A stretch of DNA of 64,000 nucleotides, taken from Clostridia bacterium. GTDB taxonomy: Bacteria > Bacillota > Clostridia > UMGS1883. The position numbers and the translations under genes were made by a program. The notes beneath the pieces are model-generated. The model was not told the DNA's origin. It searched no databases and saw only the letters and a list, made by a program, of their open reading frames with translations. The stretch lies in the NCBI GenBank assembly GCA_017472685.1, contig JAFUOO010000012.1, forward strand, positions 62,001-126,000, written 5' to 3'. This document shows positions 54,923-63,129 of this stretch, in pieces (position 1 is the stretch's first letter; the number at the start of each line of letters is the position of its first letter).

Positions 54923-55613
54923 ATTGAAATAATCCGTATTTTGTTTTAATACGTAATAGTTTTTTACCGATAGGCTTTTCTAATGCCAATATGAATATAA
55001 TATTGGAAACTACATATTCTATCATAATTGGCAACGAAAACATTACATATGCTATGTATTTTTCTACAATAAATGTATTTTCAGTGCTGATCGTTGTATA
55101 TATATCCATTATTAATGAATATATCACACCTGAAAATGCTGTAAAAAGTATCAGCAAGAGTTTGTTTTTCAATAAACCCTTCTTATTCAACGCACCTGCA
55201 GCAAAGCCTATCAAGCCCCATACAGCCATCTGAAAAACTGTCCAGGGACCCTGTCCATACTGCATGTTTGAAATCAGAGCCGTCAGTGAGCCTGTCATGA
55301 AGCCTGCATCTGTACCAAAATACATACCGGTTATAATGATAAGTGCAGTAACGGGCTTAAAATGCGGTATCAGCATGAAAATAAAACGTCCTGCCACACA
55401 TAAGGCAATCATAACTGCAATAACAACAATTTCGCGGGCATTATTCACGTTTCTTTCAAAGCTTGTAAAAAACGGAATACAGCTTATAAGTGCCGCGCAT
55501 AAAGATACAAACATGTAGTTTTCATTTTGAAAAAATATGCTCGCTGATATTGCCAACGCAAGCAAAAACACAAGCGCAGACAATGATTTGATATAAGTTT
55601 TAATAGCAACCAT
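54921..55613 (-). CDS. ECF transporter S component, probably for cobalamin
   Basis: The product (about 230 residues) is a membrane protein of six segments. The motif-rich middle (GMYFGTDAGFMTGSLTALIS, then GPWTVFQMAVWGLIGFAAG) is typical of ECF substrate-binding components. It is the last gene of an operon led by a cobalamin riboswitch that also encodes EcfT, fused EcfA and three DUF4430 proteins, so B12 or a precursor is the likely cargo. The start is uncertain: ATG 55613 has AAAGGA almost touching it, and TTG 55631 is an alternative. Both overlap or abut the ATPase gene end. Confidence 0.82.
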   Translation of the reverse strand: MVAIKTYIKSLSALVFLLALAISASIFFQNENYMFVSLCAALISCIPFFTSFERNVNNAREIVVIAVMIALCVAGRFIFMLIPHFKPVTALIIITGMYFGTDAGFMTGSLTALISNMQYGQGPWTVFQMAVWGLIGFAAGALNKKGLLKNKLLLILFTAFSGVIYSLIMDIYTTISTENTFIVEKYIAYVMFSLPIMIEYVVSNIIFILALEKPIGKKLLRIKTKYGLFQ

Positions 55614-57147
55614 TCCTTTTGCACAGCTCAATTATATCGTTGAGTGTGACGGTGTTTTTAAAGTGATGTCTCGACGCCAATGACGCATATGTTGTGTAAA
55701 ATTTATTCGATGAGAATATTTGTTTCGGCGTACCGTTTGACACAATCTGTCCGTCAAATAAAAATGCACATTTGTCCGAAATTTCGGCTGTGAAATCAAC
55801 ATCGTGACTTACAATTACAATGGCAATCCCCTGTTTCTTCAAATCAAGCAATATCTCTTTAATTGCTCTCTTCCCTTTGCTATCAATGCCTTTTGTGGGC
55901 TCATCTAAGCAAAGTATATCAGGCTTGGTAAGCAGGATTTTTGCCAGTGCAGCTCTCTGCGCCTCCCCGCCGCTTAAATCATATGGGTTTTTATCAAGGA
56001 GACTTGTTATGTTCAATTCTTTGCAAATATCAACAAAATTTTCGGAAATTAAGGCTAAATCCTCGCGTAAAACATCTTTTGTGAATACCGATTTTACATT
56101 TTGGGGCAAAACAGCAGTCTTTGTGCCGTAATTTTTAATTTTACCGCTATAGGGCTTATTGAGGTTTGCAATCAGTTTAAAGAATGTTGTTTTTCCGCTT
56201 CCGTTTCCGCCTAAAAGGGTTGTAATTTCGCCAAAATTGCAGTTGAAATCAAGACCTTTAAGAATATCTGGGGTGTTTTTTTCGTAACGGAAGAATATTC
56301 TGCAGGCTTTTAAAGCAACTTTGTTATTCAATTCTATTTCGTCAGAAAGCTCCGGTATTTCGTTTTTGAAATTTTCGGTTAAAAATTTACGTACTCCACT
56401 GATTGAAATCGGGTATTCCTTCTTTACATCAAGTTCTTTATAGAGTTTCAGGGCAAACGGAAGGTCGATGCAATCGCTTTTCAAAGCACTATAGGTATTA
56501 TTTCCGCTTGCATAGGATACAACCTCGCCATCCTCAAGCAAACAAACCTTATCGGCAAAGCCCCACAATTCTTCAGTGCGGTGCTCAGATATAATAATAG
56601 TGAGGTTTGTTTCAGTATGGAGGCGTTTAACCGCTTCAATAAAGTGGCGGGCGGCAATCGGGTCAAGCTGACTTGTTGGCTCGTCAAGCAAAAGAATATC
56701 AGGATCAGCAACCATCACAGATGCAAGGTTAAGAAGCTGTTTTTCGCCACCCGAAAGATTTGCCGTTTCCTTATGAAATATACCTGATAGGTCAAAAAAT
56801 TCAGCTGTTTCGGCAACCTTTGCGCGGATGGAATTACTGTCTTCACCCATGCTTTCAAGATAAAACGCAAGGTTGTGCCACACAGTGTCGGAAACAATCT
56901 GCGTTTCTGCATCCTGTCCCACAAGTGCAATATGAGGACTTTTGTTGAAGCATATCTCCCCTGTCTTTTCGCCAAAAGGTGCAAGCGAATTGATAAGCAA
57001 GCGTAAAAGTGTACTTTTTCCGCTTCCGGACGCTCCGCACAACAAAATAAAATCGCCTTTTTCTACCGATAATGAAACGTTATTAAGGGCATTTCTGCTT
57101 TCGGAAGGATATTTAAATGTCAGATTTTTGATATTGAGTATTTCCAT
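55600..57147 (-). CDS. ECF transporter energy-coupling ATPase, fused EcfA1-EcfA2
   Basis: The 515-residue product contains two ABC ATPase domains in one chain. Domain 1 (about 1-235) has Walker A GASGSGKSTLL, signature LSGGEKQLLNLASVM and Walker B ILLLDEP. Domain 2 (about 275-500) has GGNGSGKTTFF, LSGGEAQRAALAKI and ILCLDEPTKGID. Most ECF systems have two separate A subunits. GGAGG lies upstream of ATG 57147, which overlaps the EcfT stop by 28 bases. It powers the T/S complex encoded beside it. Confidence 0.93.
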   Translation of the reverse strand: MEILNIKNLTFKYPSESRNALNNVSLSVEKGDFILLCGASGSGKSTLLRLLINSLAPFGEKTGEICFNKSPHIALVGQDAETQIVSDTVWHNLAFYLESMGEDSNSIRAKVAETAEFFDLSGIFHKETANLSGGEKQLLNLASVMVADPDILLLDEPTSQLDPIAARHFIEAVKRLHTETNLTIIISEHRTEELWGFADKVCLLEDGEVVSYASGNNTYSALKSDCIDLPFALKLYKELDVKKEYPISISGVRKFLTENFKNEIPELSDEIELNNKVALKACRIFFRYEKNTPDILKGLDFNCNFGEITTLLGGNGSGKTTFFKLIANLNKPYSGKIKNYGTKTAVLPQNVKSVFTKDVLREDLALISENFVDICKELNITSLLDKNPYDLSGGEAQRAALAKILLTKPDILCLDEPTKGIDSKGKRAIKEILLDLKKQGIAIVIVSHDVDFTAEISDKCAFLFDGQIVSNGTPKQIFSSNKFYTTYASLASRHHFKNTVTLNDIIELCKRNGCY

Positions 57148-57986
57148 CTTAAATCCTCCGTAAAATCATTAATCATCGGTAATGCACAAAGCATGGCAAA
57201 GGCTGCATAAAGCACCAGCGCCTTATTATCGTTGCCTGAAAAATACATTGACGGATAATAGTAAAAGCTTGCAATGCCCGAAAAGAGAAAATACGTAATA
57301 AGTATATCGTCTATTATTGTGATTGCCATAAATATAATATCCTTAACCCTGAAGGAAAACAGTGAGTATGCCGTGCGATTTTTGTTCTCAAACCCGCGTG
57401 AACGCATTGTGTCCGCTGTGTCGATTGCGTTTTCAATGCTCATGGAAACAAGTGCCGAAAAAACATTGAAAACAAGCTGAAATTTCCCTGAAAGGGTATC
57501 CTTTTTAAAGCTGCACATTGAAATCTGAGCGTTATAAATATCCTTGGCGTTCTTCTTTACCAAAGGAATAAAACGCAATGCCATTGAAAAAACAACACTC
57601 AGCTTAGGCGAAACCTTGCCCAGAATCCAATTGAGCTTGTCCTGTTTAAAAACAACACCGAACAGCCTGAACCAATAGATTACCGAAACTATCCTTATGC
57701 CTGACATAAATCCGTACACGAGCGCTTCAAGCGTGAATCTTTGGTCAAAGAGATAGAACAGCACGGTTTCGCCGTTGTGTGAAAAAACAGGGTTAGTTAT
57801 GCCAATTATAGCTATCAGAAATAAATAAATCCACAAATCTCTGCCTTTGGAAATAAAAGCATTTGCCAAAAATCCGCACAGGAAAGAAAGCAAAAGCAAT
57901 ACAGGATTCATTGTTATCATTGTAAATGCAATTGCTGATACAAAAAACAATATTAAGCTGAGTGGATGCAGCTCAAAAAATTTCAT
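57120..57986 (-). CDS. ECF transporter transmembrane coupling protein (EcfT)
   Basis: The 288-residue membrane protein has several hydrophobic segments and the two short Ala-Arg-Gly type coupling regions of EcfT, visible as ALRFIPLVKKNAKDIYNAQ (about 136-154) and ADTMRSRGFENKNR (about 189-202). These helices dock on the ATPase. It overlaps the stop of the upstream barrel protein by four bases and the ATPase start by 28, so the three are coupled. Confidence 0.9.
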   Translation of the reverse strand: MKFFELHPLSLILFFVSAIAFTMITMNPVLLLLSFLCGFLANAFISKGRDLWIYLFLIAIIGITNPVFSHNGETVLFYLFDQRFTLEALVYGFMSGIRIVSVIYWFRLFGVVFKQDKLNWILGKVSPKLSVVFSMALRFIPLVKKNAKDIYNAQISMCSFKKDTLSGKFQLVFNVFSALVSMSIENAIDTADTMRSRGFENKNRTAYSLFSFRVKDIIFMAITIIDDILITYFLFSGIASFYYYPSMYFSGNDNKALVLYAAFAMLCALPMINDFTEDLRWKYSISKI

Positions 57987-59656
57987 GATTTTTCCTCTCT
58001 GAGGTCTTTGCCTAAATTGCAGGTATATTGCCAGCTGACAACATCGCCGTCTTTTAAAATACAGCTGTTACAGCCCACATTTACAAATTCTCCGTTTACG
58101 CTGTACATCCAGCCGGACAAATCACCGCATGAAAACTCGTACAGATAGTTTATGCCCTGAACGTAGGAATCGTTTGGCGATTGACTGTATTCGAGCTGAA
58201 TATCCATGCTTTTGCACGCTTTCTTTGTAAGGTCAAGCACCGTGCTCCCCTCTTCTGTTTTAAATTCGGTTTCTTTGAGTATAATTCCGTCCGTGGGTAT
58301 GTAAGCAGTATTTTTCAGCGCAGGGTCGAGTAAATTGTAATTATCATATACAGTCTGACAATCTATTGCCAGATATACGCTTATGTCATCCTTTATACCA
58401 TCAAAAGATTGTTTTATGGCGCCGTAAAGAAGAATGGCAGTGAGCAATAAAAATACAACAAAATTTGTTTTTCTCCTAATTATACCATAAAATATCATAA
58501 TTACAACTAAAATAGCTATAAAAATGATGCCATAAAACCACCCGTTCATTTTTCTTGATTCTTCTGTTTGGGCAGGCAACACATCGGTTTGCATTTGTGT
58601 TAAAGTATCTGTAGGCGCTTCAAGAATAGCGGTTTCAAAAACTGTTTCCGGTTCTTCGGTATCAAATGGAACAGTTGCCTCCTCTACCCTATCTTCTCTC
58701 CAAGGGGCAGAAGTTGCAGCAGTAGGCTCTTGTGCCACCTCTGTATAGATTTCAACAGGGAATTCCTCAGATACAGCTCTTTCATATTTGTAGACAGGAG
58801 AGCATTTCTCAGCGGCAATCAGAGCACATTCTGCCTGATAAGTAGCAATTGTGTCAGTAGCAGCTCCGTATGTGTGGGAAAACCCGTCTGGTGTCTGAAA
58901 AGACAACAATGCGTTGTATAAATTAGGAAAACGCATATCGTTTTTAACATCAATTCCAAGTGCAGAAAGCGCAATTATTACCTGTGCCGTTGTTTCGGCA
59001 TTGGGGGTATTGTCCGAGGAAAAGCTTCCGTCTTCGTTCTGTGCACGTGAAAGAAAGCTTACGGCGCCCTCTATTGAAGATGCTACAGCCACACTATTTT
59101 GATAAAAGGACAGTGCATATATAGCCATAGCTGTAATATCACAGTCGGGTGCGGCTGCTTTTAAAGAAAAGCTTCCGTCTTCATTCTGTGAAGATAGTAT
59201 GTGCGAAACTATAGCATCGATGCTGTTTATGCTGCCTTCAGGCTCGGAATAATTTCCGCAATTTAATGCAATAAGTGACCAGACATACGCATTTATGCCT
59301 TGTCTGCCAAGGTTTTCACGAAAGAAAATGCCGTCATTAATAAGATTAATACCGTCAAAATTGGTGGCATCCTCACCGCTTAAGGTTACAGCTAATGCTA
59401 TGCGGTGCCATTCGGTAGCTTTTACAGGGCTGAGCTTACCTGCGGTGAGGTATTTTTCCTTTGTATACTCTTTTAAAGCGTTTAAGTAGGCCGTTTTATC
59501 AAAATCTTTTTCGGAAACAAGAAGGGCTATAGCTGACCAGTCCGATGAGGAATTTCCGGGTTGAGAAAGTGCGCACTGACTTAGCATACTGTTTGCCGCT
59601 ACAATTTGCGGCAACAGCAAAAGTAATATAACTGTTAATGAAATTATTCTTTTCAT
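57983..59656 (-). CDS. Membrane-tethered transcobalamin/intrinsic-factor-like protein (alpha/alpha barrel + DUF4430)
   Basis: The 557 residues read as signal peptide (about 1-21), an alpha/alpha barrel of prenyltransferase-like repeats (about 30-295, with QNEDGSFS twice), an acidic Thr/Pro-rich linker (about 300-365), two close membrane helices (about 368-388 and 393-412) and a C-terminal DUF4430 domain (about 420-557; GWMYSVNGE and GDVVSWQY). Human intrinsic factor and transcobalamin hold B12 between just such a barrel and a DUF4430-type domain. Both domains here would lie outside the cell, joined by a membrane hairpin. It overlaps EcfT. B12 binding is inferred from domains, operon and riboswitch. 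Confidence 0.82.
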   Translation of the reverse strand: MKRIISLTVILLLLLPQIVAANSMLSQCALSQPGNSSSDWSAIALLVSEKDFDKTAYLNALKEYTKEKYLTAGKLSPVKATEWHRIALAVTLSGEDATNFDGINLINDGIFFRENLGRQGINAYVWSLIALNCGNYSEPEGSINSIDAIVSHILSSQNEDGSFSLKAAAPDCDITAMAIYALSFYQNSVAVASSIEGAVSFLSRAQNEDGSFSSDNTPNAETTAQVIIALSALGIDVKNDMRFPNLYNALLSFQTPDGFSHTYGAATDTIATYQAECALIAAEKCSPVYKYERAVSEEFPVEIYTEVAQEPTAATSAPWREDRVEEATVPFDTEEPETVFETAILEAPTDTLTQMQTDVLPAQTEESRKMNGWFYGIIFIAILVVIMIFYGIIRRKTNFVVFLLLTAILLYGAIKQSFDGIKDDISVYLAIDCQTVYDNYNLLDPALKNTAYIPTDGIILKETEFKTEEGSTVLDLTKKACKSMDIQLEYSQSPNDSYVQGINYLYEFSCGDLSGWMYSVNGEFVNVGCNSCILKDGDVVSWQYTCNLGKDLREEKS

Positions 59657-60198
59657 TGCTGTAAATCTTCTCCGTAGTATAATGTGAATGAAAGCGTTAT
59701 TTCGTCGCCGTATTCGGGTATATAGTCACACATTCCCACCGAGGGAATTTCGCCGTTTACGGTAAATATCCAGCCTGAATAATCCGTAAAATCAAATTCA
59801 GAAACAGTGCCTTCTGTCATTACTTCGTTACAGTATTCCACATCTTTTTCTGCAAGAAAAGCGGCGGCATCCTTGGAAACTGAAGCACTTGAGGTGTCAA
59901 TGCCTTCAATTGCGGATAAATAAAACCATTCGTCGGTGGTGCCGGTGTAAATTGGCGTAAAACCATTATTCTCTAAAAGCTGAACAAAAATTTCCGCACA
60001 GTTTTCGCCGTCAATGATTATATCAGTCGGCGGTACAATTTCACCAAGAGAAACGTTGTCAGCCACAACGCTGCAGCAGACTGTGTAATCATCAGGCTCT
60101 TCGTAGGAAAATATTGTGTCCGTATAATCTGAAACAGATGTAAATACCGTGCTCGTCAGGCTGATTGCAATTGCTGTAACCAAGCTTACAATTTTCAT
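59653..60198 (-). CDS. Small secreted DUF4430 (transcobalamin C-terminal-like) protein
   Basis: The 181-residue product has a signal peptide (about 1-22) and a single DUF4430-like domain with YSGWIFTVNGEIPSVGMCDY (about 143-162) and GDEITLSFTLYYG at the end. No lipobox or membrane anchor is seen, so it is either secreted free or held by a partner. Start has GGAGGTG upstream and overlaps the propeller gene stop by four bases. Its own stop overlaps the barrel gene start. It probably helps capture B12 with its neighbours, which is inference. Confidence 0.75.
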   Translation of the reverse strand: MKIVSLVTAIAISLTSTVFTSVSDYTDTIFSYEEPDDYTVCCSVVADNVSLGEIVPPTDIIIDGENCAEIFVQLLENNGFTPIYTGTTDEWFYLSAIEGIDTSSASVSKDAAAFLAEKDVEYCNEVMTEGTVSEFDFTDYSGWIFTVNGEIPSVGMCDYIPEYGDEITLSFTLYYGEDLQQ

Positions 60199-62342
60199 CT
60201 TGTAACACCTCCGGTAAGTGGTGTTAAGCTTTTATTCCAGACAAAAATCTTTGTTTCTTCACCTTTGTCAGATGTTTCAATTTCAAGCTTCTGATAGCCT
60301 TTGGGTAGTGTTATGCACTCTGTTTCTGCCGAAATCATTTCGTCTAATGTATACTGAGCCTTGATAACCCAAACATTTTCTTCTTCTTCCTCAAGGTTTG
60401 AAATAAGATAAACCTTGTCAGCTTCTTCTATGAGCTCAAAGCCGAGGACATCAAATTCAATCTGTGCGGGAATAAGCGGTGTTGACCCCTCACCTTCTGT
60501 CGCGGTAAGTGTGTATTTACCTACAAAGTCAAATGCTATTGTAAAATAGCCCTCTGCATCTGTTGCTGTAAGCTGCTCTTCTCCCAGCAGTATTTTTGCA
60601 TCAGCTATAGGAAATGTGTTCTCTTTTATTGTTGAATCCTCAGCACAGCTGTACCAGCCAAAAGAGTAGCCTTCAAGCTTAATCTTAACCTCTTCCCCTA
60701 CATTTGCAAAAACATGGTCAGTTTTGGTATCATTTTGTGAGAATATTCCGTAATTATCCATTGCCCAGCTGTCACGGTAAATAAAGAATTCAACCTTATC
60801 ACTGTTCTTAACTGGTGCCTGATTTAATGAGTAGCCTGTATATCCGTACTGCGTAAGGATATCGTCATGAGGTGCAGTTCCATTTACTGCAAAACCGAAA
60901 TTGTAAGTATCAATCCCCATAACTCGTGAAAGATATCCTTCGGACGAAACCGATAAATAACTGTCTGCTGTCTGAAGGGTGAACTCATCTGCCAGCATGT
61001 TTTCATGAATTTTTACAAGCACATCAAGTGCAGAAACGCCGTCTGTAACAGTGTCTGTATATCCATAGCTTTCGGCTGTGTTTTTTGCTACAGCTATATC
61101 AGCAGGGGCATAAATATACCCATCTTCAGCAAAAGATGCTTTTAAACTTATGCTATCGGAAAGTGCAAAAAGATAGCCTGAGTCATTTTTGTAATAGAGC
61201 GTACCTTCGTTGTCACAGATAACATTGGAAATACAGTACTGCTCGTACCCTTGTGCATTATATAATTCAATAACAGTACAATCCTCGGCAGCTGTTGCGT
61301 CTTCTTTGATCTTTATAAGCGTTACACCGCCGGGGGTTTTGTTATACGTGGTGTAAAGATAAATGTATCCTGTATCTGAATAATAGGTTGAAATAAGGGG
61401 TGTGCATTGCGGATAAGCTGTAACCGGAACAGAAAACAGCTTATCAAGCGTAGCACAATCAAAAACGGATATTGTTTTATCGCTTGCACCAATATAAATG
61501 CGGTCGTTATAAATAACAGGTGTTGATGTTGATGCTGCTCCGATTTCTCCGTATTTTACATCAGAGAGAACATTGTCGCTCAGAGCAGCAGAAATGATAT
61601 ATCCACCTTTTGTTGTAACAAAAATCCTGCCGTTATAATATGTAACACTTGAGCGGATATCGCCTTTGTTTTCCACATCGATACAGCTTATAACTTCGCC
61701 TGTTTCCTTGTTGCAGGAGTAAATATGCGAAACCTTATCACTGCCGTCATCTGTGCCGAATATCACGGCGCTGTCCGTACAGTAAGCTCCAGTCCAATAG
61801 AAACCTCCATTGACGGTTTTTGACCACTTTAATTCACCTGTAGAGCTATCTAATGCAACAAAATCAGCATCCTTGGTTTCTCCATCCCAGAAGCCTGTGA
61901 AAACAGTGTTGTCAGAATAAGTAACAGCTGTCATGCCCTTTCCGCCACCGGGATGCTTATAAACCCAGACAGATTCGAGTGTTTGGGCGTCAAAAGCCTG
62001 AATTGTGCCATTTGATAGGTTCATGTAAATTTTGTCCCCAGCATAGGTGGGTGCAACATAGCCGTAGCTTTGCTCTTCTGCCATGGAAGCGGACCTGACG
62101 ATTTCACCGGTGGCTTTATTTACGGCATGAATTTCGTCCCCTGCCATAATTACAATTTTATCGCCAATAATAACGGGCTCACCGGCACTCTTCTGCCAGC
62201 CTTCACCTATTTGTGTTGCCCATTTCAGGACACAATCATCGGGTGTTGACGCATCTGTAATATGCTCTGCATGTGCTGAAACCGACAAGAGCACTACACA
62301 TAATACAATTAAAACAAAAAAAATCTTTGAGTTTGCTTTCAT
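60195..62342 (-). CDS. Secreted PQQ-like beta-propeller protein with DUF4430-like domain
   Basis: The 715 residues comprise a signal peptide (about 1-25) and a beta-propeller of PQQ-type repeats (about 35-400; blades such as GDKIVIMAGDEIHAVNKATG and IYNDRIYIGASDKTISVFD). A DUF4430-like part follows (about 410-525, GFAVNG). Ig-like and IFVW-type C-terminal modules complete it. It is the first gene behind a cobalamin riboswitch. B12-binding propellers are known in Bacteroides (BtuG), but that link is by analogy only. AGGAGG precedes the ATG. No sortase motif or lipobox is seen. Confidence 0.8.
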   Translation of the reverse strand: MKANSKIFFVLIVLCVVLLSVSAHAEHITDASTPDDCVLKWATQIGEGWQKSAGEPVIIGDKIVIMAGDEIHAVNKATGEIVRSASMAEEQSYGYVAPTYAGDKIYMNLSNGTIQAFDAQTLESVWVYKHPGGGKGMTAVTYSDNTVFTGFWDGETKDADFVALDSSTGELKWSKTVNGGFYWTGAYCTDSAVIFGTDDGSDKVSHIYSCNKETGEVISCIDVENKGDIRSSVTYYNGRIFVTTKGGYIISAALSDNVLSDVKYGEIGAASTSTPVIYNDRIYIGASDKTISVFDCATLDKLFSVPVTAYPQCTPLISTYYSDTGYIYLYTTYNKTPGGVTLIKIKEDATAAEDCTVIELYNAQGYEQYCISNVICDNEGTLYYKNDSGYLFALSDSISLKASFAEDGYIYAPADIAVAKNTAESYGYTDTVTDGVSALDVLVKIHENMLADEFTLQTADSYLSVSSEGYLSRVMGIDTYNFGFAVNGTAPHDDILTQYGYTGYSLNQAPVKNSDKVEFFIYRDSWAMDNYGIFSQNDTKTDHVFANVGEEVKIKLEGYSFGWYSCAEDSTIKENTFPIADAKILLGEEQLTATDAEGYFTIAFDFVGKYTLTATEGEGSTPLIPAQIEFDVLGFELIEEADKVYLISNLEEEEENVWVIKAQYTLDEMISAETECITLPKGYQKLEIETSDKGEETKIFVWNKSLTPLTGGVTR

Positions 62343-62390
62343 AGCTAACTGCCTCCTTGTTTTTTTACAGGAAAAAAAGCATACTCAAAG

Positions 62391-62414
62391 AAGGCATTTA
62401 TTTTTCAATGCCTT
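62391..62414 (-). terminator. Hairpin in the expression platform of the cobalamin riboswitch
   Basis: On the minus strand AAGGCATT pairs with AATGCCTT; a run of seven T follows 12 bases later. It probably forms the switching hairpin between aptamer and the propeller gene. Confidence 0.55.
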
Positions 62415-62458
62415 GTTTACGTACCCTTCAATATCCTGTGAAGTTAATTGGTACAAAG

Positions 62459-62622
62459 AAGTGGCAGGTCTTCCGACTTAAGTGTCAACATTTTCCTCGC
62501 CTTCCCGGTTGCCCAGTGGCATAATGAGAAAAACTCTTCTATCACGGCAGCAGGTCTGTTACGGTTTTGCACCGTATTCCCTATTATGCGTATCTGCAAA
62601 AATGCAATACGCCACCTACTTC
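62459..62622 (-). promoter_or_regulatory. Cobalamin (B12) riboswitch
   Basis: Read on the minus strand, the conserved elements appear in order: AATAGGGAATACGGTG, AAACCG, ACCTGCTGCCG, the B12-box part GCCACTGGGCAACCGGGAAGG, and GTCGGAAGACCTGCCAC closing the aptamer. It lies about 115 bases upstream of the propeller gene and should switch off the six-gene operon when B12 is plentiful. Confidence 0.95.
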
Positions 62623-62651
62623 TTTATATATTAAATTAATTTAATTCATAT

Positions 62652-63092
62652 TTATTCAAAACTCATGGTTGAAAAATCGCAAATATATTTCCAGGTGATT
62701 ATATCACCATCAGAAGCAAAGTATTCGCTCATAACACTTTCGCCGTTCACTTCATATACCCATCCGCTCATGCTTCCGCAGGATTTTTCGTATATGTAAT
62801 TAATCCCCTTTGCATAACCGTCAGATACATCGATCTGAATGCCCTTTAACTTTGCAACTTGCTCGAGAGCATCAATTGCTCCGTCACCTTCATTAATTAC
62901 AATTTCTGTTTTTTCAAGTATCATGCCGTTTGCAGGCACATATTTTTCATCTTTCAAAGCTTCATCAAGCATGTCGTAGTTTGAAAGAATGTCTGTTGCA
63001 TTGATTTCCACCGTTACAGTTATACTGTCACCGCTGTTGCAGGCAGTTAACAGCAACATAATACATACCAAAAGTAAACATAATTTTTTCAT
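62652..63092 (-). CDS. DUF4430 (transcobalamin C-terminal-like) lipoprotein
   Basis: The 146-residue product has a lipoprotein signal (lipobox LLTAC, cysteine about residue 18) and one DUF4430 domain: GMILEKTEI, GINYIYEKSCGSMSGWVYEVNG and GDIITWKY. It closely resembles the C-terminal domain of the barrel protein at 57983-59656 (both have GIN-Y-YE-SCG-SGW-Y-VNGE). It lies upstream of the riboswitch and is not covered by it. ATG 63092 has GGAGAAA upstream; the 63140 start is rejected. A membrane-held B12-binding role is inferred. Confidence 0.82.
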   Translation of the reverse strand: MKKLCLLLVCIMLLLTACNSGDSITVTVEINATDILSNYDMLDEALKDEKYVPANGMILEKTEIVINEGDGAIDALEQVAKLKGIQIDVSDGYAKGINYIYEKSCGSMSGWVYEVNGESVMSEYFASDGDIITWKYICDFSTMSFE

Positions 63093-63129
63093 AAAACATT
63101 TCTCCTTTTTTATATTAGCACCGCTGTGA

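Noticed and set aside
62448..62639. Plus-strand 63-codon open frame
   Set aside because: It lies within the cobalamin riboswitch on the other strand and has no ribosome-binding site.
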